NCBI GenBank assembly: GCA_963745755.1
Contig: CAVUYP010000001.1
Location: forward strand, 992,001 to 1,056,000
Direction of reading: 5' to 3'
Origin: RHKX01 sp963745755
GTDB lineage: Bacteria > Actinomycetota > Thermoleophilia > Solirubrobacterales > 70-9
DNA: 64,000 nucleotides
Shown: positions 38,067 to 46,547 of the stretch, piece after piece
Numbering within the stretch: the first letter of the stretch is position 1
Layout of the letters: each line of letters begins with the position of its first letter
Position numbers and translations under genes: made by a program
Notes under the pieces: model-generated
Database searches by the model: none
What the model was told of the DNA's origin: nothing
The model's input: only the letters and a program-made list of their open reading frames with translations

Positions 38067-40054
38067 TTCGGCGTCCGCTTGCCGAGGAATGCGCTGATTC
38101 CCTCCTTGGCGTCCTCGCTGAAGAAGGCGGCGGCGAAGCCGGCCTTCTCGGCGTCGATGCCCTCGTCGATGTCGCCCCGGTGGGAGACCTTCTTGATCTG
38201 CTCGACCGCGATCGGCGCCTGGCCCGCGAGCTTGCGGGCGAAGGAGACGGCGGTGTCGAACATCTCGTGGTCGGGCGTCAGGTAGTTGACCAGGCCGATG
38301 TCGTAGGCCTCTTCACCGGTGATCGCATCGCCGACGAGGTTCATCTCCAGGGCCTTCTGGGGTCCCACCAACCGTGGCAGTCGCTGGGTGCCGCCGAACC
38401 CGGGGATGATCCCGAGCTTGACCTCGGGCTGGCCGAAGACCGCCGACTCGGCGGCGATCCGCATGTCACAGGCCATCGCCAGCTCGCAGCCGCCACCGAA
38501 GGCGAGCGAGTTGACTGCGGCGATCGTCGCGATCCCCTCGGTCCCGAACTCGCGCAGCAACGCGTGGCCGTCCTCGATCAGCTCCTTGCCGCCGGCCTCG
38601 TCCATCTTCGTGAACGCCTTGATGTCGGCACCGGCCGAGTAGACGAGCGGGATCGAGGAGGCCACGACCATCGCCCGGACCGAGTCGTCCGCCTTGAGCT
38701 TCTCCCAGACCGTCCGCAGGTCGACGATGACCTGGGGGCTGATCGAGTTCATCGGCATGTTCGCGAGCCAGGCGATCGCGACCCCGCCCTCGCGTGTCTC
38801 GAGCTTGATCGTCTCGGTCTGATCGCCCTCGTCGGGCTGCGGGTAGGCGTAGAAACCCTGGCCGGCCTTGAAGCCGAGCCGGCCCTGTGCGACCAGGCGC
38901 CTCAGCGTGACCGGGACCGAGAAGCGGTCCGGGTGCTGCTCGGCGAGGTTCTCGAGCTTCTCGAGCGTGACGTCGAGCCCCTCGATGTCGGCCTTCCAGA
39001 ACGGCGGGAAAAGGCCGCGGCGCGGGTCGAGACCGGCTCCGGCCATCATCCCGAGGTCGATTTCGCGGACCGTGCAGACGCCCTCCTCGAGGATCAGGCA
39101 GGCCTCGACGAGCGCCTTCAGGGAGAACATCTCGACGAGCGCCTCGACGTCGGGCTCGCCGTCGCCGTCGATGTTCGGTTCGCCGTTCACGTAGGCGCCC
39201 TCGCCGCCGCTCTTGGCGCCGAGCTTGCCGGCGGCGACGAGCTCCTCCATGCCCGGATGGACGTAGAAGCGGTCTCCGTACGACTCGCGGAGGTGCTCGG
39301 CGACGTGCAGCACGGTGTCGAGGCCGAGGAAGTCGGTGAGGATGAACGGCCCCATCGGCGCCGCGTTGGCGGCGGCGATGCCCTCGTCGATCTGCTTGAT
39401 CGACAGGCCCTTGTCGTGCTGCTCGCGCCAGACCTCGGCGACCGAGGAGTTGAGGATCCGGTTGACGACGAATCCGGGGACCTCGTCGCAGACGATCGGC
39501 TGCTTCTTGATCGCCTGGGCGAAGTTGAACGCGGTCGAGATCGTCTCGTCGGAGGTGTCGTCGCCGCGGACGATCTCGAGCAGCGGCATCACCGACGCCG
39601 GGTAGAAGAAGTGGAAGCCGACGACCTTGTCGGGTCGCAGCGTCGCCTCGCCCATCTCGGTGATCGACAGCGACGAGGTGTTGCTGCTGATCACCGCGTG
39701 GCCGGGGGTGACGCGATCGAGCTCGGCGAAAACCGACTGCTTGATCTCGATCCGCTCCGGGGCGGCCTCGATGACGAAGTCGACGTCGCCGAACGACGCG
39801 TAGTCGGTCGTGCCCTCAATCCGGCCCATCACCTCTTCGAGCCGGGCGTCGGCCTGCTCCGCGGTCAGCTTCTCCTTGGCGACGAGCTTGTCGAGCTGGC
39901 CCTTGGTGACCTCGCGGGCCTTGTCGAGCCCGTGGTCGACGAACTTCTGATCGATGTCCTTGAGGACGACGTCGATGTCGGCGACGGCGATCGCCTGGGC
40001 GATCTCGCCACCCATCGTGCCGGCGCCGACGACTGCGGCCTTGAAGACGAACAT
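38051..40054 (-). CDS. 3-hydroxyacyl-CoA dehydrogenase / enoyl-CoA hydratase fusion
   Basis: This 667-aa bifunctional protein has the dehydrogenase first: Rossmann motif AAVVGAGTMGGEIAQAIAVA, the 3HCDH signature GFHFFYPASVMPLLEIV and VPGFVVNRIL. The hydratase/crotonase domain follows from ~425 (SAGADIKAFTKMDEAGGKEL, AVNSLAFGGGCELAMACD, GIIPGFGGTQRLPRLVG with the catalytic glutamate region). It hydrates enoyl-CoA and oxidises 3-hydroxyacyl-CoA. The domain order is the reverse of E. coli FadB but is known in archaeal hydroxybutyryl-CoA enzymes. ATG 40054 has AAGGAG upstream. No thiolase lies in the window. Confidence 0.92.
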   Translation of the reverse strand: MFVFKAAVVGAGTMGGEIAQAIAVADIDVVLKDIDQKFVDHGLDKAREVTKGQLDKLVAKEKLTAEQADARLEEVMGRIEGTTDYASFGDVDFVIEAAPERIEIKQSVFAELDRVTPGHAVISSNTSSLSITEMGEATLRPDKVVGFHFFYPASVMPLLEIVRGDDTSDETISTAFNFAQAIKKQPIVCDEVPGFVVNRILNSSVAEVWREQHDKGLSIKQIDEGIAAANAAPMGPFILTDFLGLDTVLHVAEHLRESYGDRFYVHPGMEELVAAGKLGAKSGGEGAYVNGEPNIDGDGEPDVEALVEMFSLKALVEACLILEEGVCTVREIDLGMMAGAGLDPRRGLFPPFWKADIEGLDVTLEKLENLAEQHPDRFSVPVTLRRLVAQGRLGFKAGQGFYAYPQPDEGDQTETIKLETREGGVAIAWLANMPMNSISPQVIVDLRTVWEKLKADDSVRAMVVASSIPLVYSAGADIKAFTKMDEAGGKELIEDGHALLREFGTEGIATIAAVNSLAFGGGCELAMACDMRIAAESAVFGQPEVKLGIIPGFGGTQRLPRLVGPQKALEMNLVGDAITGEEAYDIGLVNYLTPDHEMFDTAVSFARKLAGQAPIAVEQIKKVSHRGDIDEGIDAEKAGFAAAFFSEDAKEGISAFLGKRTPKWSGK

Positions 40055-40141
40055 TCCGCTCCTTACGTGGTGATCTGGGATGCCTTGGCGTGCGGCGCGG
40101 CTGCCGTCACGCGGCCGGAGCGCAGCTCCGGGATCGCAAGG

Positions 40142-40591
40142 CTACCCGTTCGCCTCGAGCCGGAGGGCTGCGAGCGAGCGCTCGAGCGAGCGTCGCATCT
40201 GCGTCCGGATGAAGAGGAAATCGGTGACCGCGGCGAGCGGGCCGCCGCCGCTGAGGCCGTAGGCGAGCCGCTGAGTCACCCTGGTCAGCCTGCCGTCGCC
40301 GGCGGGAAGCATCTCGAAGGCCGTCTCGAGGCGGCCGCGCGACTCCGGGTCCTCGTACTCGATCCGGTGCAGGGTCCGCGGCTCATGCTCGACGACGCGC
40401 TCGACGACGCGACCGCGCCCCGCCGGCGTCGAGCGCCAGACGAGCTCGCCGCCCGCCCGCGGATACCCGGTCGCGGAGACGACGGCGGCGAAGCCGTCGA
40501 CCCAGGACGCCCAGCGGTCGGCATCGAAATAGAGGTCCCAGACGTCGGCGAGCGACGCCGAGACCTCGACCGCAGCCTCAACCCTCGCCAT
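40142..40591 (-). CDS. SRPBCC (START-like) family protein
   Basis: This 149-aa protein has the polyketide-cyclase/START-like fold pattern: VEVSASLADVWDLYFDADRW at the N-terminus, central beta strands (GGELVWRSTPAGRG, HRIEYEDPESRGRLETAFEM) and a long C-terminal helix (FIRTQMRRSLERSLAALRLE). Such proteins bind hydrophobic ligands. Its ATG lies within the last codons of padR (14-nt overlap), so the two are coupled; it may bind the same ligand class that the PadR regulator senses. Confidence 0.75.
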   Translation of the reverse strand: MARVEAAVEVSASLADVWDLYFDADRWASWVDGFAAVVSATGYPRAGGELVWRSTPAGRGRVVERVVEHEPRTLHRIEYEDPESRGRLETAFEMLPAGDGRLTRVTQRLAYGLSGGGPLAAVTDFLFIRTQMRRSLERSLAALRLEANG

Positions 40592-41030
40592 AGATCTCGC
40601 GCTTGATCAGGGTGACGGTGCGGATCATCGAATCGAGAAACGGCGACAGCTCGGTCCGGAGGCGCTCGTACTCGGCCCGGCCGGCCTCGGTGATCGAGTA
40701 GAAGCGCCGGGTGCGGCGATCGGGGTGCTCCCAGCGGCCCTCGATCATCCCCCGCTTCTCGAGATCGCGGAGCAGTGGGTACATCGTGTTCGGGTTGACG
40801 GTGATGACCCCCTGGGTGATCTCCTCGATGTCCTCGATCAGCCGGTTCCCGTAGGCGGGCTCGCGGGCGACGAGGTGGAGGACGAGCAGCGGGAAGACGT
40901 CGCGACGGCGCAGCTCGCCGCCGAACACGTCGGAGGCGCGACCGCCGCGGGTGCCCTTGCGGCTTCTCTCCGTGGCCCGGGTGGCCTCGGCGACCGCCTC
41001 CGCCATCGGCTTCGAATGCCTCTCGGCCAT
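40578..41030 (-). CDS. PadR-family transcription regulator
   Basis: This 150-aa protein has the PadR winged helix: FPLLVLHLVAREPAYGNRLI, NPNTMYPLLRDLEKRGMIEG and RRFYSITEAGRAEYERLR. The C-terminal helix would form the dimer. A TATAGT -10 box ends six bases before ATG 41030, which fixes that start over a longer upstream frame. The coupled SRPBCC gene is its likely operon partner. PadR proteins usually repress their own operon; no clear operator was seen. Confidence 0.88.
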   Translation of the reverse strand: MAERHSKPMAEAVAEATRATERSRKGTRGGRASDVFGGELRRRDVFPLLVLHLVAREPAYGNRLIEDIEEITQGVITVNPNTMYPLLRDLEKRGMIEGRWEHPDRRTRRFYSITEAGRAEYERLRTELSPFLDSMIRTVTLIKREIYGEG

Positions 41031-41036
41031 CGGCCG

Positions 41037-41042
41037 ACTATA
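41037..41042 (-). promoter_or_regulatory. Leaderless -10 box (TATAGT) of padR
   Basis: The box ends exactly 6 nt before ATG 41030. Confidence 0.55.
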
Positions 41043-41326
41043 AGCGCCGGGGCCACGGGCTCCGCCGGCCAGGCCGAGCGTGCGGCGCTCAAGATCCTGA
41101 TCGGGCGACCGATATGTATCCAAGTAGAGGTCGGCGGATCGCCTGAGGGTACGCCCACGGAGGGAGCGTGACCAGGGTCATGACGACCCCGGGTGAGCGG
41201 TCAGACACGACGTCGAGCCGGCCCACCAGTCGCATCCGCCGGCCTCTACCGTTGTTCGCGCTCGACGCGACCCGGGGGCTGCGCGCGACCGCAGGCCGCC
41301 CCGCTCCTCGACCGGCCGGCGATGGC

Positions 41327-41369
41327 ACGAGGTCGAGGAAACAGGGAATAGTCGCCGGTTTCCTCGACC
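41327..41369. repeat. Intergenic hairpin repeat, copy 4 (opposite orientation)
   Basis: Arms GAGGTCGAGGAAAC and GTTTCCTCGACCTC are a perfect 14-bp inverted repeat. The centre AGGGAATAGTCGCCG is the reverse complement of the centre in the other copies, which shows that the element has a direction. Confidence 0.8.
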
Positions 41370-41440
41370 TCAACCTCGATGACGGCCTCGGCGACAACCT
41401 CGACGACGACCTCGGCCTCGGCGACGCGGGCCGGAAACGA

Positions 41441-41468
41441 CGAGGGCCGGGCTCTCGCCCGGCCCTCG
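41441..41468 (-). terminator. Terminator of the acyl-CoA dehydrogenase gene
   Basis: A perfect 12-bp stem CGAGGGCCGGGC/GCCCGGCCCTCG with a four-base loop lies 26 bp after the stop codon. A T-containing tail (TCGTCGTTTCC) follows on the minus strand. Confidence 0.75.
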
Positions 41469-41493
41469 GCCGTTCCGGTCGCTGTCGGCGGCG

Positions 41494-42702
41494 CTATGCC
41501 GGGACGACCTCTTCGACGCCCTTCTTCTCGGCCAAGGCCTCGGGGATCGGCTCGTTGACGTTGCGGCCCATCAGGACCTCCTTGGCGATCACCAGGCGCT
41601 GGATCTGCGAGGTGCCCTCGTAGAGCTGCATGATCTTCGCGTCGCGCATGATCTTCTCGACCGGGTACTCCTTGATGAACCCGTAGCCGCCGTAGACCTG
41701 GACGGCGTCGGTCGCGACCTCCATCGCCGAGTCGGCGGCGAAGCGCTTCGCGTGCGAGGCCTCGAGGGTGTTGCGGAGCCCGTTGTCGAGCTTCGCGGCA
41801 GACTGCCAGGTGAGCAGCCGGCCGGCCTCGATCTTCGTCGCCATGTCGGCGATCATGAACGCGACCGCCTGGTGCATCGCGATCGGCACGCCGAACTGCT
41901 GGCGCTCCTTCGCGTACTCGCAGGCGAACTCGAACGCCGAGCGGGCGATGCCGACGGCCATCGCGGCAACGCCGGGACGGGTGCGGTCGAGCGTCATCAT
42001 CGCCAGCTTGAATCCCTTGTTCTCCTCGCCGAGCAGGTTGCCGACGGGGATCTCGGTCTCGTTGAACGTGACCGTGGCGGTGTTCGAGGCGCGCTGGCCG
42101 AGCTTGTCCTCCTTCTTGTCGATGACGATCGTGTCGTCACGGGGAACGACGAAGGCGGAGATCCCGCGATGGCCGGCCTCCTTGTCGGTCTTCGCGTAGA
42201 CCGTGTACCAGTCGGCGTACTGGCCGTTGGTGATGAAGCACTTGGAGCCATTGATGACCCACTTGTCGCCCTGCTTGGTGGCGGTCGTCTTCATCCCCGA
42301 GACGTCGGAGCCGGCGTCGGGCTCGGTCAGGCAGAAGCTGGCGAGCTTCGGCCCCTCGGTCAGCATCCCGAGGTACTCCTTCTTGATCTCCTCGCTGCCG
42401 CCGAGCGCGACCGGCGCCGAGGCGAGGCCGTTGGCGGCCAGCGAGGTGCCGATGCCGGAGCAGCCCCAGCCGAGCTCCTCCTCGATCAGGCAGCCGGACA
42501 TGTAGTCGAGCCCGGGACCTCCGTACTGCTCGGGGGTGTGGGTGTTCATCAAGCCGACCTCCCAGGCCTTCTCGACGACCTCCTGCGGCCAGGTGCCTTC
42601 CTTGTCGTACTCCCAGGCGACCTTGCGCATCTCCTTCTCGGCGAAGTTGTGCGCCATCTCCCGCAGGTCCTTCTGCTCGTCAGTCAAGGTGAAGTCAACC
42701 AC
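41494..42702 (-). CDS. Acyl-CoA dehydrogenase
   Basis: This 402-aa flavoenzyme has FCLTEPDAGSDVSGMKTTAT and SKCFITNGQYADW (FAD and substrate binding), RQQFGVPIAMHQAVAFMIAD, and the catalytic glutamate region MQLYEGTSQIQRLVIAKEVL. It introduces the alpha-beta double bond in acyl-CoAs. GTG 42702 is chosen for the AAGGAG nine bases upstream and the family start VDFTLTDEQ; an ATG 81 nt earlier is in frame. The gene is divergent from a CoA-transferase across a TTGAC-N6-GTCAA operator. Confidence 0.92.
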   Translation of the reverse strand: MVDFTLTDEQKDLREMAHNFAEKEMRKVAWEYDKEGTWPQEVVEKAWEVGLMNTHTPEQYGGPGLDYMSGCLIEEELGWGCSGIGTSLAANGLASAPVALGGSEEIKKEYLGMLTEGPKLASFCLTEPDAGSDVSGMKTTATKQGDKWVINGSKCFITNGQYADWYTVYAKTDKEAGHRGISAFVVPRDDTIVIDKKEDKLGQRASNTATVTFNETEIPVGNLLGEENKGFKLAMMTLDRTRPGVAAMAVGIARSAFEFACEYAKERQQFGVPIAMHQAVAFMIADMATKIEAGRLLTWQSAAKLDNGLRNTLEASHAKRFAADSAMEVATDAVQVYGGYGFIKEYPVEKIMRDAKIMQLYEGTSQIQRLVIAKEVLMGRNVNEPIPEALAEKKGVEEVVPA

Positions 42703-42807
42703 CGTGGATCGCTCCTTGTAAGTCGTGTGTAAGGGCCTCTCGGACCCGGAACCGGGCGTCTCACCAGCGGTTACGACGCTCATTTGTGGCCCGCGGCCGA
42801 AAACCGA

Positions 42808-42823
42808 TTGACCAATCAGTCAA
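42808..42823. promoter_or_regulatory. Operator TTGAC-N6-GTCAA, site 1
   Basis: TTGACCAATCAGTCAA is a 16-bp inverted repeat with 5-bp arms between the divergent acyl-CoA dehydrogenase and CoA-transferase genes. The same arms and spacing recur at two other divergent promoters in the window. Confidence 0.65.
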
Positions 42824-42916
42824 CCGCCGGAAAGGATAGCCGCTGCCGCGGGCGTGCGCAAACCTGCTCCCCGGCGGCTCTTCCTCCCCGGGTGCCGGGT
42901 GCGAGGATGGACGCCG

Positions 42917-44221
42917 ATGATCAGCGCCGCTGCAGCCGCCGACCGGGTCGAGCCGACCGACACGCTCGGGATGCCGCTCGGCCCCGGCCAGCCGCCGGCG
43001 TTCCTGCAGGCCCTCGGCGAGCGCGACGACTGGGTCGACCTGCGGGTCTACGGAGCGCTGCTCGGCGTCGGCACCGAGCTGTTCACCCGCGCCGGCGTCC
43101 ATCTGCTCTCCGGCTTCTACGGGCCGTTCGAGCGCGCGCTCCGCGACGGCGGCGCGCAGATCAGCTTCGCCCCCGCCGACTTCCGCCGCTTCGCTCCGCT
43201 CTACGAGCGCCAGCGGCCGCGGGTCATGTGCACGGTCGCCTCCGCACCCGACGCCGACGGCTGGTGCTCGCTCGCCCTCCATGCCGGCGGATCTATCGCC
43301 GAACTGCACCGCGCCGGAGCCGATCCGGACCGCCTGCTCGTCGTCGAGGCGTCGTCTGGATACCCGCGGACCGCCGGCCTGCCGCCGGAGTACCCGCACC
43401 GGATCCACGTCGATCAGGCCGACCTGCTGATCGAGAGCGACATCGAGCCGCTGGAGCTGCCCGCCGCCGAACCCGGTGAGGCCGACCTGGCGATCGCCGC
43501 CAACGCGGCCAGGTTCATCGAGTCCGGCTCGACGATCCAGACCGGGATCGGTGCGGTCCCGTCCATCATCGCGACGCTGCTCGCCGGGGGCGAGGCGTCC
43601 GATCTCGGCATCCACTCGGAGATGTTCACCGACGGGCTGATGGATCTGCACCGCGCCGGCGCGGTCGCCAACCGCAAGGGGGTCTTCGACGGCGTCTCGG
43701 TGTCGACGTTCGCGTTCGGCTCGAAGCGCCTCTACGAGTGGCTCGACGGCAACGACTCGGTCGCCTTCCTGCCGGTCGAGGTCGTCAACTCGCCGGACGT
43801 GATCCGCCGCAACCGGCGGATGGTCTCGATCAATGCCGCCCTCGCCGTCGACGTCCACGGTCAGGTCGTCGCCGACACGATCCGCGGCCGCCAGTACTCG
43901 GGGATCGGCGGCCACGAGGATTTCGCGGCGGGATCCGGGTTCGAGGTCGAGGACCGCTCGCTCCTCTGCCTGCCGGCGACCGTCGAGATCGACGGCGAGC
44001 TGCACTCACGGATCGTGCCCGCCTTCGATCGCGGCGCCGTCATCACCACCCCGCGCCACCAGGTCGACGTGATCGTCACCGAGTTCGGCGCCGCCGAGCT
44101 CGAGGGCAAGACCGTCCACCAGCGCGGGGTCGAGCTGGCTCGGATCGCCCACCCGGACTTCCGCGACGAGCTGATCGAGGCCGCCGAGCGGGCCTCGGGC
44201 GGCAACTCGCCGCTCGGCTGA
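42917..44221 (+). CDS. Acetyl-CoA hydrolase/transferase (4-hydroxybutyrate CoA-transferase-like)
   Basis: This 434-aa protein resembles the AcH/4-hydroxybutyrate CoA-transferase family: SGSTIQTGIGAVPSIIATLL, DLGIHSEMFTDGLMDLHRAG, the glycine-rich RQYSGIGGHEDFAAGSG, and ITTPRHQVDVIVTEFGAAEL near the end. The catalytic glutamate is likely the Glu in VTEFG or HSEMF; family members use a glutamyl-CoA intermediate. ATG 42917 is chosen; a second ATG nine bases upstream is out of frame. Substrate unknown. It is divergent from an acyl-CoA dehydrogenase. Confidence 0.85.
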   Translation: MISAAAAADRVEPTDTLGMPLGPGQPPAFLQALGERDDWVDLRVYGALLGVGTELFTRAGVHLLSGFYGPFERALRDGGAQISFAPADFRRFAPLYERQRPRVMCTVASAPDADGWCSLALHAGGSIAELHRAGADPDRLLVVEASSGYPRTAGLPPEYPHRIHVDQADLLIESDIEPLELPAAEPGEADLAIAANAARFIESGSTIQTGIGAVPSIIATLLAGGEASDLGIHSEMFTDGLMDLHRAGAVANRKGVFDGVSVSTFAFGSKRLYEWLDGNDSVAFLPVEVVNSPDVIRRNRRMVSINAALAVDVHGQVVADTIRGRQYSGIGGHEDFAAGSGFEVEDRSLLCLPATVEIDGELHSRIVPAFDRGAVITTPRHQVDVIVTEFGAAELEGKTVHQRGVELARIAHPDFRDELIEAAERASGGNSPLG

Positions 44222-44229
44222 CGCGAGAT

Positions 44230-44262
44230 TGCAGAAACCGGCCCCAGAGGCCGGTTTCTGCA
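44230..44262. terminator. Bidirectional terminator hairpin
   Basis: A perfect 14-bp stem TGCAGAAACCGGCC/GGCCGGTTTCTGCA closes a CCAGA loop. It lies between two convergent genes with 8-10 bp to each stop codon. Confidence 0.85.
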
Positions 44263-44272
44263 GCTTCGCGGA

Positions 44273-45463
44273 TCAGGCGAACAGGGCGGCGGCGTCGCGG
44301 CCGGAGCGGATCGCGCCCTCCATCAGCGCGCTCATCTCGCCGCCGAGGTGTTCGCCGGCGAAAGCGACGCGGCCGTGCCGGCGGCCGAGCACTTCGACGG
44401 CCGCATCCGGCGCCGCCACCGAGTAGGCGGCGCCGACCCACTCGTCGTCGTCCCAGGTCGAGAGGACCGCGCGGCCGGGATCGACGTCGAGATCGGGCCG
44501 CAGCGCCGCGAGGCGCGCCGCCCACGGACCCGGTCCCGATTCGACCTCGAGCCCGTTCAGGGCCTGCTCCGATCCGGCGAACGCGGTCACCAGCGGCTGC
44601 GAGTGGGCCGGGTCCTCGCCGCTCGCCGTCCACGCCCAGTAGCGATCGGGAACGGCGAGCGTGGCACTGACCGGCGCCGGCCCGGGCAGCGGCAGAAACA
44701 GCTTGGCGGCATGCCCGTAGACGATCGCGGCAAGAGCCTCGGCGACCGCCGGATCGACGCCGTTCAACTCGATCCGGGCCGCCACCGACGCCGGGACGGC
44801 GACGATGCAGGCGTCGGCCGTGACCTCTCCCGAGCCGGTCGCGACCGTGACCCGTTCCGGCCCGGCGGCGATCGCCCGGACCGGCGTGCCGAGGTGCACG
44901 CGCTCGCCGCCGACCGCATCGGCCAGTGCCTCGGCGAGTCGCTGGTTGCCGCCGGCGACGCCGGGCGCCGGCAGGTCGCTGACCCGCGCCAGCAGCGCCA
45001 GCTCGGCGGCCGGGACGAGGTCGCCGGCGGCCGCCGCGGAGACCTCGGCGCGGGCGAGGATCGCCTCGCGGGCGCCGGGATCGATCTCGAGCCCGGCGAG
45101 CAGGCCGCGCACGCTCTCCCCCGCCCCGGCCCCGGCCGCGAGCGCCGCCTCGATCGCAGCGACGGCGGCCGCCATCGCCGCCGGCGTCACCGCGACGCCG
45201 CGGGGCTCGCGCTGCCCGTAGCGCATCCCCTTGTCCCAGAGGCCGAGGTCGAACCGCTCGACCAGGGCGAGGGTCTCGGTGCAGCCGGGCAGGATGAACT
45301 CGGCGCCCATCTCGACGACGGCGCCGTTGTCCAGCCGCGGCGAGTGGACCCGGCCGCCGACGCGGTCGCGAGCCTCGAGGACGACCGGCTCGTGACCCGC
45401 CGCCGCGAGCGCCTCGGCCCCGGCGAGCCCCGCGAGCCCGGCGCCGACGACGGCTACGCGCAC
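44273..45463 (-). CDS. FAD-dependent amine oxidase
   Basis: This 396-aa flavoprotein starts with a dinucleotide-binding motif VAVVGAGLAGLAGAEALAAA, then EARDRVGGRVHSPRL and MGAEFILPG, and ends with the FAD-binding GRVAFAGEHLGGEMSALMEG typical of monoamine and polyamine oxidases. Its start lies 4 bp after the potA stop, so it is the last gene of the polyamine-type transport operon. It probably oxidises an imported amine to an aldehyde, ammonia (or a shorter amine) and hydrogen peroxide. The exact amine is unknown. Confidence 0.82.
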   Translation of the reverse strand: MRVAVVGAGLAGLAGAEALAAAGHEPVVLEARDRVGGRVHSPRLDNGAVVEMGAEFILPGCTETLALVERFDLGLWDKGMRYGQREPRGVAVTPAAMAAAVAAIEAALAAGAGAGESVRGLLAGLEIDPGAREAILARAEVSAAAAGDLVPAAELALLARVSDLPAPGVAGGNQRLAEALADAVGGERVHLGTPVRAIAAGPERVTVATGSGEVTADACIVAVPASVAARIELNGVDPAVAEALAAIVYGHAAKLFLPLPGPAPVSATLAVPDRYWAWTASGEDPAHSQPLVTAFAGSEQALNGLEVESGPGPWAARLAALRPDLDVDPGRAVLSTWDDDEWVGAAYSVAAPDAAVEVLGRRHGRVAFAGEHLGGEMSALMEGAIRSGRDAAALFA

Positions 45464-45467
45464 TCGC

Positions 45468-46547
45468 TCACCGCAGCACCAGGCAGTTCTCGGGATGCCA
45501 GCCGAGCCGGACGGTCATGCCCGGCTCCCAGCGGTCGTCGGCACTCGCCCTGTAGGTCGCCTGCTCGAGCGCAACCAGGCGCCCGCCGCCACCCAGGGAG
45601 ACCGTGATCTGCGTGCTCACCCCCAGGTAGACGCGGCTCTCGACGGTGCCCTCGAGGCTGACCATGTCGTCCTCGATGTCGTCGTCGACGGCGATCTTCT
45701 CCGGGCGAACCGAGATCTGCACCGTGTCGCCACGCCCGCAATCGCTCGGGATCGGCGCCTGGAGGACCGCCCCGGAGGCGATTCGGACGCTGCTCCCATC
45801 CTCCACGGTTCCCTCGATCAGGTTCGAGATTCCGATGAATCCGGCGACGAACTCGCCGCCCGGGTGCTCATAGACATCCTCGGGCTCACCACACTGCCTG
45901 ACCTCCCCGGCATCCATGACAGCGATCCGATCCGACATCGAGAGGGCCTCCTCCTGATCGTGCGTCACGTAGACGAACGTGATCCCAACCTCGCGCTGGA
46001 TCAGTTTGAGCTCGACCTGCATCTGCTTGCGCAGCTTCAGATCGAGCGCTCCGAGCGGCTCATCCAGGAGCAATACCGACGGGCGATTGACCAGGGCCCG
46101 AGCGAGCGCCACCCGCTGCTTCTGCCCGCCGGAGAGCTCGCGCGGCTTTGCGTCCGAGCGACTCGGCAGCTGGACGAGGTCGAGCGCCTCCTCGACCCTG
46201 GTGCGAATCTCGTCCTTGCCGACCTTGCGGCGCTTCAGGCCGAATGCGACGTTCTCGAAGACGTCGAGGTTCTCGAACAAGGCATAGCTCTGAAACACGG
46301 TGTTGACGTTGCGGCGGTAGGGGGGAACGTCGCCGACCGGATCGCCGTCCAGATAGATCGAGCCCTCGGTCGGCTGCTCGAATCCGGCCACCATCCGCAG
46401 CGTCGTCGTCTTGCCGCAGCCCGAGGGTCCCAGCATCGAGAAGAACTCGCCCTTGCGGATCGTCAGCTCCATCTCCTTGACCGCCGTCATCTCGCCGAAG
46501 CGCTTGCTCACGTGGTCGAAGCGGATCGCCTCACCGTTCTCGTTCAT
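45468..46547 (-). CDS. potA: Spermidine/putrescine-type ABC transporter ATP-binding protein
   Basis: This 359-aa ATPase has Walker A LGPSGCGKTTTLRM, the Q-loop FQSYALF, signature LSGGQKQRVALARAL and Walker B VLLLDEPLGALDLKL, followed by a TOBE domain (ISVRPEKIAVDDD). ATG 46547 is chosen for the GAAAGGA six bases upstream, and it overlaps the potC stop as ATGA. With PotB, PotC and PotD it should import polyamines or related cations. Confidence 0.92.
   Translation of the reverse strand: MNENGEAIRFDHVSKRFGEMTAVKEMELTIRKGEFFSMLGPSGCGKTTTLRMVAGFEQPTEGSIYLDGDPVGDVPPYRRNVNTVFQSYALFENLDVFENVAFGLKRRKVGKDEIRTRVEEALDLVQLPSRSDAKPRELSGGQKQRVALARALVNRPSVLLLDEPLGALDLKLRKQMQVELKLIQREVGITFVYVTHDQEEALSMSDRIAVMDAGEVRQCGEPEDVYEHPGGEFVAGFIGISNLIEGTVEDGSSVRIASGAVLQAPIPSDCGRGDTVQISVRPEKIAVDDDIEDDMVSLEGTVESRVYLGVSTQITVSLGGGGRLVALEQATYRASADDRWEPGMTVRLGWHPENCLVLR

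Larger units (their letters stand above)
41031..41493. other. 463-bp intergenic region with hairpin repeat 4 and a terminator
   Basis: The region holds the padR -10 box at its left end, repeat copy 4 in the middle and a strong hairpin at the right. Between the repeat and the hairpin (about 41370-41430) lies a degenerate 12-bp periodicity around CCTCGACGACGA. No convincing gene was found; small open frames here show no recognisable protein. Confidence 0.6.

Noticed and set aside
41168..41623. A plus-strand gene of about 150 codons between padR and the acyl-CoA dehydrogenase
   Set aside because: It runs through hairpin repeat 4 and the terminator and into the antisense of a conserved gene; no protein family is recognisable.
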